Positions 6,583-14,543 of a stretch of DNA of 14,683 bases are shown one piece after another. Source of the DNA: CAZWUZ01 sp964637655 [NCBI: uncultured bacterium] (GTDB lineage Bacteria > DAOPZR01); contig CAZWUZ010000062.1 of NCBI GenBank assembly GCA_964637655.1, positions 224 to 14,906 on the forward strand, written 5' to 3'. The position numbers and the translations under genes were made by a program. Numbering within the stretch: the first letter of the stretch is position 1; each line of letters starts with the position of its first letter. Under the pieces are notes generated by a model. The model was not told the DNA's origin. It saw only the letters and a list, made by a program, of their open reading frames with translations, and searched no databases.

Positions 6583-7738
6583 ACCGAAGGTGCTCTACTG
6601 CGTTTCGAGTTTCCCGCGCCGCGCGGGTGATGTCGAAGACCCATGGCAGGCGGAACTGGTGACACGCCTCGCCGCGCACTGCGACCTGACCGTGCTCGCC
6701 CCGGCCTACCGCGGGCTGCGCGACCACGACTGGCAGGGGGTGCGGGTAAGGCGGTTCCGCTACCTGCCGGCACGGTGGGAGACACTGACGCACGGCGGCG
6801 GCGCCTCCGTCAAGGGGCGCACGCCGGGGGGAAAACTGGCGAGCGTCGCCTACCTGCTGGCGGGACGCACGGCAATGCCCCGCGAACTGCAGCGCGGCGC
6901 GTATGACGTGCTGCACCTGCACTGGCCGGTACCACACGCGCTCTGGCTGTACGGGTTGCCGCGACGCGTGCGCGTCGTGCTCCACTGGTACGGGGTGGAG
7001 CTGCCGCTGGCGCGCCGGCTGCCGCTGGGCCTGCCGCTGCTGCGCTCCGCGCTGCACCGCGCGGACAAAAATATCGCCATCAGCAGCGCCACCGCAGCAG
7101 CACTTGCCCCGTTCGCGCCCGTGCCGCCGGACATCATCCCCTTCGGCATCACCTGCGGCAACGCGGTGGCGCATGTCGAAGACAACCGTCCGACCATCCT
7201 GTTCGTCGGGCGGCTGGTCGAGCGCAAGGGAGTGCACGTGCTGCTGCAGGCCTTCGCGCGCCGGCGCGAGCAGCTGGTCGGCTGGCAGCTGTGCCTCGTC
7301 GGCGACGGGCCGCAGCGGCAGGCACTGGAAGTGCTCATGCACGGGCTGTTCCTCGGCGAGCAGGTCACCTTCTGCGGCAAGGTGAGCACTGCCGAACTCC
7401 GCGCGCGCTATGCCGGGGCGAGCATCTTCGTGCTGCCGGCGGCCGCCGACCGCGGCGGTGAAAGCGAGGGGCTGGGCGTGGTGCTGCTCGAGGCGCTGCA
7501 CAACGGCGTCCCGGTCATCGCCTCGCACACCGGCGGTATCACCGACATCGTCACCGACGGTGAAACGGGGCTGCTGGTGCCGCCGGGTGACGCGGACGCG
7601 CTGGGCGACGCGCTGGTGCGCCTCGCCGGCAACGCGGCGCTGCGGGCGCGGCTGGCAGCCGCCGGGCAGCAGCGCGTGGCGCGTCAATTCAACTGGGAGA
7701 GCATCACCGCCCGCGTCCTCGACGCGTACCGCGGCTGA
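6575..7738 (+). CDS. Glycosyltransferase family 4 protein (GT-B fold)
   Basis: This 387-aa protein resembles retaining GT4 enzymes that move a sugar from a nucleotide-sugar donor to a cell-surface glycan or lipid acceptor on the cytoplasmic membrane side. The N-terminal acceptor domain begins KVLYCVSSFPRRAGD and has HLHWPVPHALW mid-domain. The C-terminal donor domain begins at LFVGRLVERKGVHVLLQAF and contains LVGDGPQRQALE. The signature GESEGLGVVLLEALHNGVPVI follows, with the E-x7-E pattern that binds the nucleotide sugar, then TGGITDIVTDGETGLLVPPGD. There is no signal peptide. The ATG at 6575 starts directly at the conserved first beta strand; in-frame codons from 6554 would run through the promoter. 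It is a single-gene unit, and its 3' end faces the cysteine-tailed regulator across 9 nt. Donor and acceptor cannot be predicted. Confidence 0.9.
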   Translation: MVKPKVLYCVSSFPRRAGDVEDPWQAELVTRLAAHCDLTVLAPAYRGLRDHDWQGVRVRRFRYLPARWETLTHGGGASVKGRTPGGKLASVAYLLAGRTAMPRELQRGAYDVLHLHWPVPHALWLYGLPRRVRVVLHWYGVELPLARRLPLGLPLLRSALHRADKNIAISSATAAALAPFAPVPPDIIPFGITCGNAVAHVEDNRPTILFVGRLVERKGVHVLLQAFARRREQLVGWQLCLVGDGPQRQALEVLMHGLFLGEQVTFCGKVSTAELRARYAGASIFVLPAAADRGGESEGLGVVLLEALHNGVPVIASHTGGITDIVTDGETGLLVPPGDADALGDALVRLAGNAALRARLAAAGQQRVARQFNWESITARVLDAYRG

Positions 7739-7747
7739 GCGCTCCGG

Positions 7748-8284
7748 TCAGCGGTTGCCGGCAATCCAGCCGCGCAGGCGCTCCCCGCAATCGTTCGCGT
7801 AATCCGGACAGTCGGCATAGCCCGGTGTGCAGCAGATGCCGCACTTCTCCGGGTTGGCTGACTCCGCCGACGCGCGGGCTTCCGGGCAGGCAATCAGTCC
7901 CTTGATACGACAGGGACAGGAGGTGCGGGTCTGTTGCAGCACCGCGATGACCGCGTTGAATTCGGCGAGCCGGAACGGCTTGTCGAGTATGCCCAGCACT
8001 TCCTTGTGGGACGCCGCCTTCACCCGGTCAGGATGCCGCGCGGCCGAAATGAGCAGCGTGCGCGGCGGGGTGTGGCCGGCCTTCTCCGCCACCGCCGCCG
8101 CGACCGCGAAGCCGTCCAGGCCCGGCATATTGACATCGGTGATGACCAGATCGGTGGCGGGCGTCAGCGCGGCCAGCATGCTGCCGGGGTCGGTGAATCC
8201 GCGCACGCTGTGTCCGGCCGGCGTGAGCATGTCGGCAAGCATGGTGACGATATCGTGTTCGTCATCCAGCACGAAAATGTTCAT
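7748..8284 (-). CDS. Response regulator with cysteine-rich C-terminal tail
   Basis: This 178-aa protein begins with a full CheY-like receiver: acidic pair at 7-8, phosphoacceptor Asp50 in LVITDVNMP, Ser80 in the LLIS switch position and Lys102 in DKPF. From about residue 121 the receiver is followed by a 58-residue tail with eight cysteines at 123, 125, 133, 148, 151, 152, 159 and 166. The spacing is CxC-x7-C-x14-C-x2-CC-x6-C-x6-C, then a GERLRGW end. Such density suggests binding of zinc or an iron-sulfur cluster, or a redox switch; I do not recognise the tail as a named domain. There is no DNA-binding output domain. It is last in the operon with the 4Fe-4S protein, 17 nt after the acetyltransferase gene, and lacks a clear Shine-Dalgarno. 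Its cognate kinase is not in the window. Confidence 0.88.
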   Translation of the reverse strand: MNIFVLDDEHDIVTMLADMLTPAGHSVRGFTDPGSMLAALTPATDLVITDVNMPGLDGFAVAAAVAEKAGHTPPRTLLISAARHPDRVKAASHKEVLGILDKPFRLAEFNAVIAVLQQTRTSCPCRIKGLIACPEARASAESANPEKCGICCTPGYADCPDYANDCGERLRGWIAGNR

Positions 8285-8301
8285 GCCCGGTTATAACGCT
8301 T

Positions 8302-8940
8302 TCAATCGCCCAGCAGTTCCGGGGCGTTGCACAGCGCCTGGCAGCGTGCGTAGAACTGCCCGACATGCAGCCCGTCAGCCAGCGCGTGATGCACCTGCAC
8401 CGAGACCGGCAGCGTGGTGCGCCCCGCCGTCTCAGTGAATTTGCCCCACGCAATACGCGGCACCGAGTCGGGCGGCGACATGCTGATGGGGGCGACAAAC
8501 GAGGTGAACGCCACCCACGGGATGCAGGTAATGAAGAGCAGGTCGTCACGCCCCGGTTCGTCATGCACCGAGGGGGCCGCGGCCGCCGCCTGCCCGGCCC
8601 GCTCCGCCGCCGCGCAAAAGGCGGCATAGTCAGCGACATAATTCATGGTACAGAACCCGAAGAGGTCGTTCTTCCCCATCACGGTGAACGAGGGGTGCAC
8701 CACGTCATGCTCGACCACGTCCGTCCCGCGGATGCGGGTGCGCAGTTCGGGAATGCCGTTGGCCGCTGTCGTCGCGATGTAGAGGAACGCGCGGAAGAGC
8801 GATTCCTTGCGCTCCTGCACCCGCTTGCGCAGCGCGGTGATATCCACCTGCGCACAGAGCGAAAAATGCGGGAAGTCGAGGTTGCTGAACACCGCGAAAT
8901 GTTCGCGGCGCGGCCAGGTGGCCATATCGATGGTGCGCAT
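8302..8940 (-). CDS. Chloramphenicol-acetyltransferase-like O-acyltransferase (CatA family)
   Basis: This 212-aa protein has the length and landmarks of type A chloramphenicol acetyltransferases: WPRREHFAVFSN (9-20), SLFRAFLYIATTAAN (47-61), DLFGFCTMNY (92-101), FTSFVAPISMSPPDSVPRIAWGKF (about 145-168) and the active site VQVHHALADGLHVGQF (181-196). His185 is the expected catalytic base and Asp189 its structural partner. The family transfers acetyl or other acyl groups from CoA to hydroxyls. Many chromosomal members are not proven resistance enzymes, so the true substrate is open. The ATG at 8940 shares its A with the TGA of the protease gene (TGATG), and AAGGAG stands 6 nt before it. An earlier in-frame start would only read the protease gene out of frame. 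Cytoplasmic, trimeric in known relatives. Confidence 0.88.
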   Translation of the reverse strand: MRTIDMATWPRREHFAVFSNLDFPHFSLCAQVDITALRKRVQERKESLFRAFLYIATTAANGIPELRTRIRGTDVVEHDVVHPSFTVMGKNDLFGFCTMNYVADYAAFCAAAERAGQAAAAAPSVHDEPGRDDLLFITCIPWVAFTSFVAPISMSPPDSVPRIAWGKFTETAGRTTLPVSVQVHHALADGLHVGQFYARCQALCNAPELLGD

Positions 8941-10055
8941 CAGGTTCTCCTTCGCGCTGCGGCAATGCGCCGCGCCAGCGCGGGGTGCGAGTAGTAGTAC
9001 CATTCCTGCCAGCGGGGCGGGTCAGGATCGGCGAGGTTGGTGTCGCCGAGGCGCTGCAGCGCATCGGCAAACGCGGACGCACGTTCCGGGTCCGCGCAGG
9101 CAAACGCGTCCGCCTGCCGCTCGCAGTGCCGGGAATACGCCGCCTGCAGCGGCTGCGCGATAAGTGCCAGCAGGGCGAAGCCGAGCCAGAGGAGCGGGAA
9201 CTGCGCGAGGGGCGGCGGCAGCGGCCCGGCGGCGCGCAGCAGCGCATCCAGCAGCCAGAACTGCACTGCGCTGCCGGCAAACCCGAGCAGCAGCAGGCGC
9301 GCGATATGGTGATGGTGGCGATGCCCCAGTTCATGCGCGAGCACCGCTTCCACTTCCGCCGGCGTGAAACGCGCGACGAGCGTATCCGCCAGCAGCACGC
9401 GACGCGCCCTGCCCCAGCCGGTGAAGAGCGCGTTGGCCTTCTTCGTCTCGCGCCCGAGATCGAACTGCAGCAGCGTACTTTCCCCGAGCCCGGCCGCGCG
9501 CAGGAACTGTTCGAGCCGCGTGCGCAATTCACCGTCGGGGAGCGGGGTCGCTTTGTAGAACAGCGGGATAATGAGCAGCGGCGCCAGTTCCGCCAGCAGC
9601 ACGGTCAGCAGGAAAAAGAGGATGGCGACCGCCAGCCACCACCAGGTGCCGAACAGTTCCATCCCGTACCAGAGCAGCAGGAGCATGCCGGCGGTGAGCA
9701 CCAGCCCGAGCAGCATCTCCTTGAGCGTGCGCCAGAGGAAGCGCGCGAGGGTCTGCGCGGCCAGCCCGAAGCGCTGCTCGACCACATGCCCGCTGTAGAG
9801 TTTCAGCGGCAGCAGGAATACCCAGGCGAGCAGGTACCACGCGGCAAAGTAAAGCGCTGCCCCGCCCCACGTGCCGGCAGCGGCGCGGGAGGCCTCCGCC
9901 AGCGGCTCTGCCAGACCGGAGAGGTACGCCAGCAGCGGCAGCAGTACACCCAGCAGCGTCTGCACCGGCAGCAGCCGGCGGCGGACCGCGGCATACCGCG
10001 CCCGGCGCCCCGCGTCAGCGGGTGCGCTCTCTACCTGAGCGACTGCGTGGGGCAT
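8940..10055 (-). CDS. M48-family membrane metallopeptidase (Ste24-like)
   Basis: This protease of about 371 aa has the zinc motif HELGH at residues 241-245 inside VLAHELGHRHHHH and a third ligand Glu312 in CERQADAFA. That is the M48 arrangement, followed by the usual C-terminal HPALARRI. Long hydrophobic segments occur around residues 30-50, 65-85, 112-132, 138-165 and two after the HELGH, giving a polytopic membrane protein. This architecture and the ETKKANALFTGWG stretch match the Ste24/CAAX protease 1 branch rather than HtpX. Bacterial members probably trim or degrade membrane proteins. I start at the ATG at 10055, which overlaps the Fe-S gene by 25 nt and lacks a clear Shine-Dalgarno; translational coupling is likely. 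In-frame codons further up lie deep in the Fe-S gene. Its stop overlaps the acetyltransferase start. Confidence 0.87.
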   Translation of the reverse strand: MPHAVAQVESAPADAGRRARYAAVRRRLLPVQTLLGVLLPLLAYLSGLAEPLAEASRAAAGTWGGAALYFAAWYLLAWVFLLPLKLYSGHVVEQRFGLAAQTLARFLWRTLKEMLLGLVLTAGMLLLLWYGMELFGTWWWLAVAILFFLLTVLLAELAPLLIIPLFYKATPLPDGELRTRLEQFLRAAGLGESTLLQFDLGRETKKANALFTGWGRARRVLLADTLVARFTPAEVEAVLAHELGHRHHHHIARLLLLGFAGSAVQFWLLDALLRAAGPLPPPLAQFPLLWLGFALLALIAQPLQAAYSRHCERQADAFACADPERASAFADALQRLGDTNLADPDPPRWQEWYYYSHPALARRIAAARRRT

Positions 10056-10666
10056 GAGTCGACACAGGAGCGGCACTGCAGGCAATCGTCATGCGGCACC
10101 GCGCCGGCATCCTTGTAGGCACCGGCATAGGTATCGACCGGACAGGTCGTGGCGCACGCCCCGCAGGTGACACACGATTCGCCGACGGTTATCCGGTTGC
10201 GTTCACCGCCCAGCACCCCCTGCAACGTCCCCATCGGGCAGAAGGTGCACCAGGTGCGCGGCTGAAAGACCACACCCAGCGGCAGGGCGATGAGCGTGGT
10301 CAGCAGGCACATGGTGATGAAGACCGCGCCGATCATCTCCGCGTCGGTGCCCGCCTGCCAGACGCGCAGCAGCATGAAGGCCATGAGCAGCACGAAGACC
10401 GCCCAGCGGAACGACGTCGACTTGAAGAAGGCGGGCACCTGCCGCCGGCGCGACAGGGGCGCCCAGGCGACTTCGAGAAAAGCGCCGCGCGGACAGAACC
10501 AGCCGCACCAGAAGCGCCCGCGGAACACCGCCATGGTCAGAAAAAAGACCATCATCGCCGCCACGGCATAGCCGAGATAGGGCCAGAACAATCCCCCGAT
10601 AACGATGACCGGGAGTAACCAGAGGGAAAACCGCTGCCAGCGGCGGCGCGCGCCGGAATCTGCCAT
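10031..10666 (-). CDS. NapH/NosR-like membrane polyferredoxin (4Fe-4S binding protein)
   Basis: This 211-aa membrane protein has about four hydrophobic segments (residues 14-28, 30-48, 87-103, 111-135). The paired short motifs typical of NapH, NosR and RdxA/CcoG relatives are present: CGWFCPRGAF (54-63) and CTFCPMGT (140-147). The C-terminus is a two-cluster ferredoxin with Cys165, 168, 171, 175 and Cys195, 198, 201, 205. Such proteins pass electrons between the quinone pool or a donor and extracytoplasmic acceptors. No terminal reductase is nearby, so its acceptor is unknown. It is short compared with NapH (about 280 aa) but complete in motifs. An AAGGAG lies 8 nt before the ATG, and a good promoter precedes it. 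It leads the operon containing the protease, acetyltransferase and cysteine-tailed regulator. Confidence 0.9.
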   Translation of the reverse strand: MADSGARRRWQRFSLWLLPVIVIGGLFWPYLGYAVAAMMVFFLTMAVFRGRFWCGWFCPRGAFLEVAWAPLSRRRQVPAFFKSTSFRWAVFVLLMAFMLLRVWQAGTDAEMIGAVFITMCLLTTLIALPLGVVFQPRTWCTFCPMGTLQGVLGGERNRITVGESCVTCGACATTCPVDTYAGAYKDAGAVPHDDCLQCRSCVDSCPTQSLR

Positions 10667-10690
10667 GGGTGTATCTCCTTTGCCGCAGAC

Positions 10691-10720
10691 AGTATACTAT
10701 CACCCGACCCGCCACCGCAA
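10691..10720 (-). promoter_or_regulatory. Candidate sigma70-type promoter of the 4Fe-4S operon
   Basis: On the minus strand TTGCGG (10715-10720) and TATACT (10691-10696) are 18 nt apart. The predicted start gives a leader of about 20 nt that contains the AAGGAG ribosome site at 10675-10680. Confidence 0.55.
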
Positions 10721-10740
10721 GCACTCATCTTCCTCTCATC

Positions 10741-10852
10741 GCGGCTGTGGTACGATTTGACAGGAGCGGCCGGAAGACGTACGCTGCGGGTGGGAGGGGG
10801 AAATCCCCATGGCAAGGATAGCGCTGCATACTGCTGTGCCGGTGGTGTGCCG
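10741..10852 (+). promoter_or_regulatory. Leader/promoter region of the efflux operon
   Basis: Two promoter readings are possible. One is an extended -10, TGG followed by TACGAT at 10751-10756, with no good -35. The other is a perfect TTGACA at 10757-10762 followed after 17 nt by TACGCT (10780-10785). Either gives a leader of roughly 60-90 nt. The leader holds a small GGGG-AAAT-CCCC hairpin (about 10797-10808 region) and ends in a GTG-proximal direct repeat. I do not recognise a known riboswitch in it. The open frame through this leader from the TTG at 10757 is not signal-peptide-like and is not taken as coding. Confidence 0.4.
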
Positions 10853-10855
10853 GTG
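10835..10855 (+). repeat. Tandem 10-nt direct repeat over the efflux-operon start codon
   Basis: TGTGCCGGTG occurs at 10835-10844 and again at 10846-10855. The second copy ends with the GTG start codon. The GGTGG at the junction, 7 nt before the GTG, is the best available ribosome site, so the repeat itself may create the translation signal. Confidence 0.6.
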
Positions 10856-12586
10856 AAAAGCACCGTCACGTTCGCGTTATGCTGCTGCCTGGCGGCGGCA
10901 GCGGTTGCCGCCCCGCGCACGGTCATCGTGCAACCGGGCGAATCGCTGTCGGTGATCGCCGCGCGCGAACTGGGTGACGGCAACCACTATCCGGTCATCG
11001 CCGCGCTCAACGGCATCGAACCGCCGTACACCGTCGCCGCCGGGCGGCGCCTGCTGCTCCCTGACACCGGGACGCCCGCTGTCGTCGCGACACCCGCGAC
11101 GGCGGCAGTCCCGGCCCCCCTCACGACCCCGCCGCGTACTGATACTCTGGCCGCCGCCATCGCCCGGGAATTCGTCCTCGAACCGGCGGGTGAGCCGCTG
11201 ACGCTGACGGCCGCATTGCGGTACGGCCTGCAGCAGAACCTCGCGCTGCGCCGCGCGCAGTTGTCACCACGTACCGCCGCGACCGGGGTGGAAACCGCCC
11301 GGGCCGCGTTCGACCCGCAACTGACGTCGTCCCTCGGGTCGGACTGGTCGCGCAGCCAGACCGAAACCACGCCCGGCAACTATTCCTCCCGCCGCGACAG
11401 CCGTTCGTCCGATTACTCGGTCGGACTGGCGCAGACCCTGACGACGGGCACGGAACTGTCGGTAGACCTGTCCGGCGGCCGCAACAGCAGTTCGCCGCGC
11501 GGCAGTGCGCCCGACCCGTCCAACAACGCCGCCGTTTCCGTCGCACTGACGCAGCCGCTGCTCGAGGGCAACGGGCGCGACATCGTCACCGCGGACGTCA
11601 CCGGTGCCGAATGGGCACTGGCCGCAGCCACCCTCACCGCGGAGCGCAACGCGCAGACGACCGCCGCCGATATCGCCGCCCGCTACTGGGCGCTGGCGCA
11701 GGCGGAGGCGGGTGAGCGCATCGCGCGCCGTTCGCTGGCCGTCGCCGAGGCGGTGCTCGGGCACAACCGGCACAAGTACGAACTCGGCCTGCTGGCGCGG
11801 CTCGAGGTGCTCACCGCGCAGTCGGGGGTCGCCTCGCGCCGCGAGGCGCTGGTCAACGCCTGCACGGCGCGCCAGAACGCCGCCGAGCAGCTCGCCTTCC
11901 TCGTCTGGGGCGAGCACGCCGCCGCCCGGGCGCAGTTCCCCGCGGCGGTAACGACCCCGCCCGCCGTGGCGGTCCCCCCCGCCATCGACGTACTGGAAGC
12001 GCGTGCCCTCACCGTGCGCCCCGATCTTGCCGCCGCCCGCCGCGACCTCGACGCCGCCGCCCTCGACCTGAAGGTGCGGGCCAACGCGCTGCTGCCGTCG
12101 CTCGACCTGACGGGCGCCGCCGGCACCGGCGGCACCGCCGGGCAGCAGAGCGACGCGTGGGACAATCTCGCGTCAAACCGGCAGCCCGACTGGCGCGTCG
12201 GTTTGACACTGAGCATTCCGCTCGGCAACCGCGCCGACCGGGCGCGCCACGAGGCGGCAGTCATCGCGCTCGAGAGCGAACAGTTGTCACTGACCGCGGC
12301 GGAAAACGAGGTCCGGCTCGCCGTGCGCAATGCCCGCCGCGCGGTCATGCAGGGGCGCGAGCGGCTCACCGCGGCCCGTACCGCGGAAGACCTCGCGCAT
12401 GAGCGCCTGCAGGGCGAGCTCGACGCCCTCACCCTCGGGCTCGGCGATACCGTCCGCGTCCTCGATGCGGAACAGGCGGCCGCGGCCGCCGAACAGGCCA
12501 CCGCGCAGGCGCGCTGTTCGCTTGCCGCCGCGCAGGCCGACCTCGCCTCCGTCCTCGGCGAGTATCCCGCCGCACTCACGGAGTAG
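10853..12586 (+). CDS. TolC-family outer-membrane factor with N-terminal LysM domain
   Basis: This is a 577-aa exported protein. Residues 1-20 form a signal peptide (MKSTVTFALCCCLAAAAVAA) with a likely cut after AVAA. Residues about 23-70 are a LysM module (TVIVQPGESLSVIAARELGD, then VIAALNGI and VAAGRRLLLP), which binds peptidoglycan in known cases. A Pro/Ala/Thr linker follows (about 71-105). From about 115 to the end is an outer-membrane efflux protein of the TolC superfamily: paired helical repeats rich in Ala/Leu/Glu, a beta-strand region around LTSSLGSDWSRS and a second around LPSLDLTGAAG, and a conserved IPLGNRADRA turn. I start at the GTG at 10853 because it gives a clean signal peptide. 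It is the first gene of the efflux operon; the adaptor begins 4 nt after its stop. LysM is not part of standard TolC proteins. Confidence 0.87.
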   Translation: MKSTVTFALCCCLAAAAVAAPRTVIVQPGESLSVIAARELGDGNHYPVIAALNGIEPPYTVAAGRRLLLPDTGTPAVVATPATAAVPAPLTTPPRTDTLAAAIAREFVLEPAGEPLTLTAALRYGLQQNLALRRAQLSPRTAATGVETARAAFDPQLTSSLGSDWSRSQTETTPGNYSSRRDSRSSDYSVGLAQTLTTGTELSVDLSGGRNSSSPRGSAPDPSNNAAVSVALTQPLLEGNGRDIVTADVTGAEWALAAATLTAERNAQTTAADIAARYWALAQAEAGERIARRSLAVAEAVLGHNRHKYELGLLARLEVLTAQSGVASRREALVNACTARQNAAEQLAFLVWGEHAAARAQFPAAVTTPPAVAVPPAIDVLEARALTVRPDLAAARRDLDAAALDLKVRANALLPSLDLTGAAGTGGTAGQQSDAWDNLASNRQPDWRVGLTLSIPLGNRADRARHEAAVIALESEQLSLTAAENEVRLAVRNARRAVMQGRERLTAARTAEDLAHERLQGELDALTLGLGDTVRVLDAEQAAAAAEQATAQARCSLAAAQADLASVLGEYPAALTE

Positions 12587-12590
12587 CCCC

Positions 12591-13784
12591 ATGCGCACCG
12601 CGCTCATCGTTCTCCTCGTTCTGCTCGCCGCCGGTGGCGGCACCTGGTACGCCTGCACCCGCGGCGGCGAGGAGGCTCCCACCGCGCAGACCGCGATGAT
12701 CGAGGTCGGCGACCTGTTCATCACCGCCAACGCCACCGGCACGGTCGCCGCCGACGTGCAGGTCGACGTCAAATCGCGCGCCTCGGGCGAAGTCATCGAG
12801 GTGGCGGTCGAAGCGGGTGACACCGTGACTGCCGGCGACCTGCTGGTGCGGCTCGACCCGACTGACGAGGAGCGCAAACTGCGCGACGTCGAAGCGGCGA
12901 TGATTTCCGCGCGGGCGCGGCTGGCGCAGGCGGAAGCCGCGCTCGCCTCCGCGCGCGCGAATTCCGCTGAGGAGCAGGCCAAAGCGGCGCGGCGCGAAGC
13001 GGCCTTCGCCGCCGGCCTGGTCTCCGCCGAGGAAGTGCGCCAGCAGCGCACGGCTGCCGCGGTCTCGCTGCAGACCATCATTCAGCGCGAGGCGGATATC
13101 CGCAGCGCCCGCGCCTCGCTCGAGCAGGCGAACCTGACCATCGCCGACGCGCAGCAGCGGCTCGCCGAAACGGTCATCCGTGCGCCCGTGGACGGCACGG
13201 TGCTGGCGGTCGGCGTGGAGCGCGGCAGCATCGTCTCCTCGGGAGTCAGCAACGTCGGCGGCGGCAGCGTGCTGCTCACCCTGGCCGACATGGCCAAACT
13301 CTTCGTCACCGTCAAACTCGACGAGGCGCAGATCGGCAGCGTGCGGTCAGCACAGCCCGCAAGCATCCGGGTCGACGCCTACCCGACGCGCACCTTCACC
13401 GGCACGGTCGAGCGCGTCACCCCGCTCGGGGTCAGCACGTCAAACGTCGTCACCTTCGACGTCAAGGTGCTGGTCACTGACGCCGGCGCCGTGCTGCTCC
13501 TCCCGGGCATGAGCGCCGACGTCGAGATCACCACCGCCGCCCACCGCAGTCAGTTGCTCGCCCCCTCCGCCGCCCTGCGCAGTTCGCGCGGCGAACGGTA
13601 CGTGGTGCTCGCCAGCGGTGATTCGGTCCCGGTAACCACCGGCGCCACGGATGGCAACAGCACCGTCATCACCGCCGGCCTGCGCGAAGGGGATGAAGTG
13701 GTCATCGCCGGCAGCGGCAGCGACCGTGCCCGGGCGAGCGGCGGGTTCAACCCGTTCGGCGGCATGCGCGGCGGCCGCCGGTGA
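12591..13784 (+). CDS. MacA/HlyD-like periplasmic adaptor (membrane fusion protein)
   Basis: This 397-aa adaptor bridges an inner-membrane ABC transporter and the TolC-like channel. Residues 4-20 are an N-terminal membrane anchor ([17 protein letters not shown]) without a lipobox. A split lipoyl domain lies at about 54-90 ([27 protein letters not shown]) and 192-222 ([20 protein letters not shown]). Between them is an Ala/Arg/Glu-rich coiled-coil hairpin (91-190). A beta-barrel and a membrane-proximal domain follow, ending in a Gly-rich tail ([14 protein letters not shown]) common in MacA relatives. The ATG at 12591 has GGAG at 12580-12583, which overlaps the end of the TolC-like gene. In-frame codons from 12330 are a shadow of that gene. 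Its TGA overlaps the ATPase GTG start by 4 nt. Confidence 0.92.
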   Translation: MRTALIVLLVLLAAGGGTWYACTRGGEEAPTAQTAMIEVGDLFITANATGTVAADVQVDVKSRASGEVIEVAVEAGDTVTAGDLLVRLDPTDEERKLRDVEAAMISARARLAQAEAALASARANSAEEQAKAARREAAFAAGLVSAEEVRQQRTAAAVSLQTIIQREADIRSARASLEQANLTIADAQQRLAETVIRAPVDGTVLAVGVERGSIVSSGVSNVGGGSVLLTLADMAKLFVTVKLDEAQIGSVRSAQPASIRVDAYPTRTFTGTVERVTPLGVSTSNVVTFDVKVLVTDAGAVLLLPGMSADVEITTAAHRSQLLAPSAALRSSRGERYVVLASGDSVPVTTGATDGNSTVITAGLREGDEVVIAGSGSDRARASGGFNPFGGMRGGRR

Positions 13785-14494
13785 GCGAACCGGTCATCCG
13801 CATCGAGCACCTGGTCAAGCGCTACGGGTGTGCGGATGACGAGACCTGCGTGCGCGCCGTGGACGACATTTCGCTGAGCATCGGCGCCGGTGAATCAGCG
13901 GCGCTCATCGGGCCGTCCGGGTCGGGCAAATCGACGCTGATGCACATTCTCGGCTGCCTCGACCGCCCGACCTCCGGGCGCTACTTCTTCGCCGGGCGCG
14001 ACATCGCCACCGCGTCGGAGGATGAACTGTCGCGCCTGCGCAACCGCAGCATCGGGTTCGTCTTCCAGATGTTCCACCTGCTGCCGCGCGCCGACGCCCT
14101 CGAAAATGTCGAATTGCCGCTGCTCTACGCGGGGGTGAAGGACGCCACCCAGCGCGCACGCGACGCGCTCGCCCGGGTCGGACTCGCCGACCGCGCCCGG
14201 CACCTGCCCAACCAGTTGTCCGGCGGACAGCGGCAGCGGGTGGCCATCGCCCGCGCGCTGGTCACCGCCCCGGCAGTGCTGTTCGCAGATGAGCCGACCG
14301 GCGCACTCGATTCCCACACCGGCAAGGAGATCCTCGCGCTGCTCAAGGAACTGAACGCGGCGGGGACCACGCTGATCCTGGTGACGCATGACGCGTCGGT
14401 GGCGCGGCACGCACAACGGGTCATCGCCCTGCGCGACGGCAAAATCGAACAGGACGGCACGCCGGACGCCGTGCTTGGCCCGGTCGCCGCCTGA
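13781..14494 (+). CDS. MacB/LolD-type ABC transporter ATPase
   Basis: This 237-aa ATPase powers the tripartite pump. Motifs in order are Walker A GPSGSGKS (44-51), Q-loop Gln96 in [11 protein letters not shown], signature LSGGQ (146-150) and Walker [13 protein letters not shown] (166-177) with catalytic Glu171. The switch His203 in LVTHD follows. The GALDS after Walker B and the FVFQ-x-F-x-LLP segment are typical of the MacB/LolD/FtsE branch of mechanotransmission ABC proteins. E. coli MacB is a single fused ATPase-permease; here the ATPase is separate, as in YknY-YknZ systems. It starts with a GTG in a GTGA overlap with the adaptor stop, and its own TGA shares its A with the permease ATG (TGATG). 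Confidence 0.94.
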   Translation: MSEPVIRIEHLVKRYGCADDETCVRAVDDISLSIGAGESAALIGPSGSGKSTLMHILGCLDRPTSGRYFFAGRDIATASEDELSRLRNRSIGFVFQMFHLLPRADALENVELPLLYAGVKDATQRARDALARVGLADRARHLPNQLSGGQRQRVAIARALVTAPAVLFADEPTGALDSHTGKEILALLKELNAAGTTLILVTHDASVARHAQRVIALRDGKIEQDGTPDAVLGPVAA

Positions 14495-14543
14495 TGCTCT
14501 TCGCTGAACTCCTCCTCACCGCCTTCCGCTCGCTCGCCGCCAA
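14489..14543 (+). repeat. 55-nt direct repeat, copy 1
   Basis: Identical over 55 nt to 14629-14683. The left boundary is exact (C at 14488 against T at 14628). It covers the ATPase stop and the first 16 codons of the permease. Confidence 0.97.

Noticed and set aside
6479-7687. 402-codon minus-strand frame opposite the glycosyltransferase
   Set aside because: The plus-strand frame carries a full GT4 enzyme; the opposite frame is Gln/Arg/His-rich with no recognisable domain.
7736-7800. Possible bidirectional terminator between the converging glycosyltransferase and regulator genes
   Set aside because: Only 9 nt separate the genes, and I found no GC stem followed by a T-run on either strand.
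8302-8940. Acquired chloramphenicol-resistance gene on a mobile element
   Set aside because: The enzyme family fits, but base composition matches its neighbours, it is overlapped by operon partners, and there is no transposase, integron site or flanking repeat.
10757-10852. Extension of the TolC-like protein to a TTG at 10757
   Set aside because: The added 32 residues would sit in front of a clean signal peptide and are read through a likely promoter or leader.
10763-10852. Riboswitch (c-di-GMP, cobalamin, guanidine or fluoride type) in the efflux leader
   Set aside because: Compared from memory with the conserved cores of these classes; none of their signature stretches is present.
11683-12579. 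298-codon minus-strand frame opposite the TolC-like gene
   Set aside because: Ser/Arg/Ala-rich shadow of a convincing TolC-family protein, with no promoter or ribosome site.
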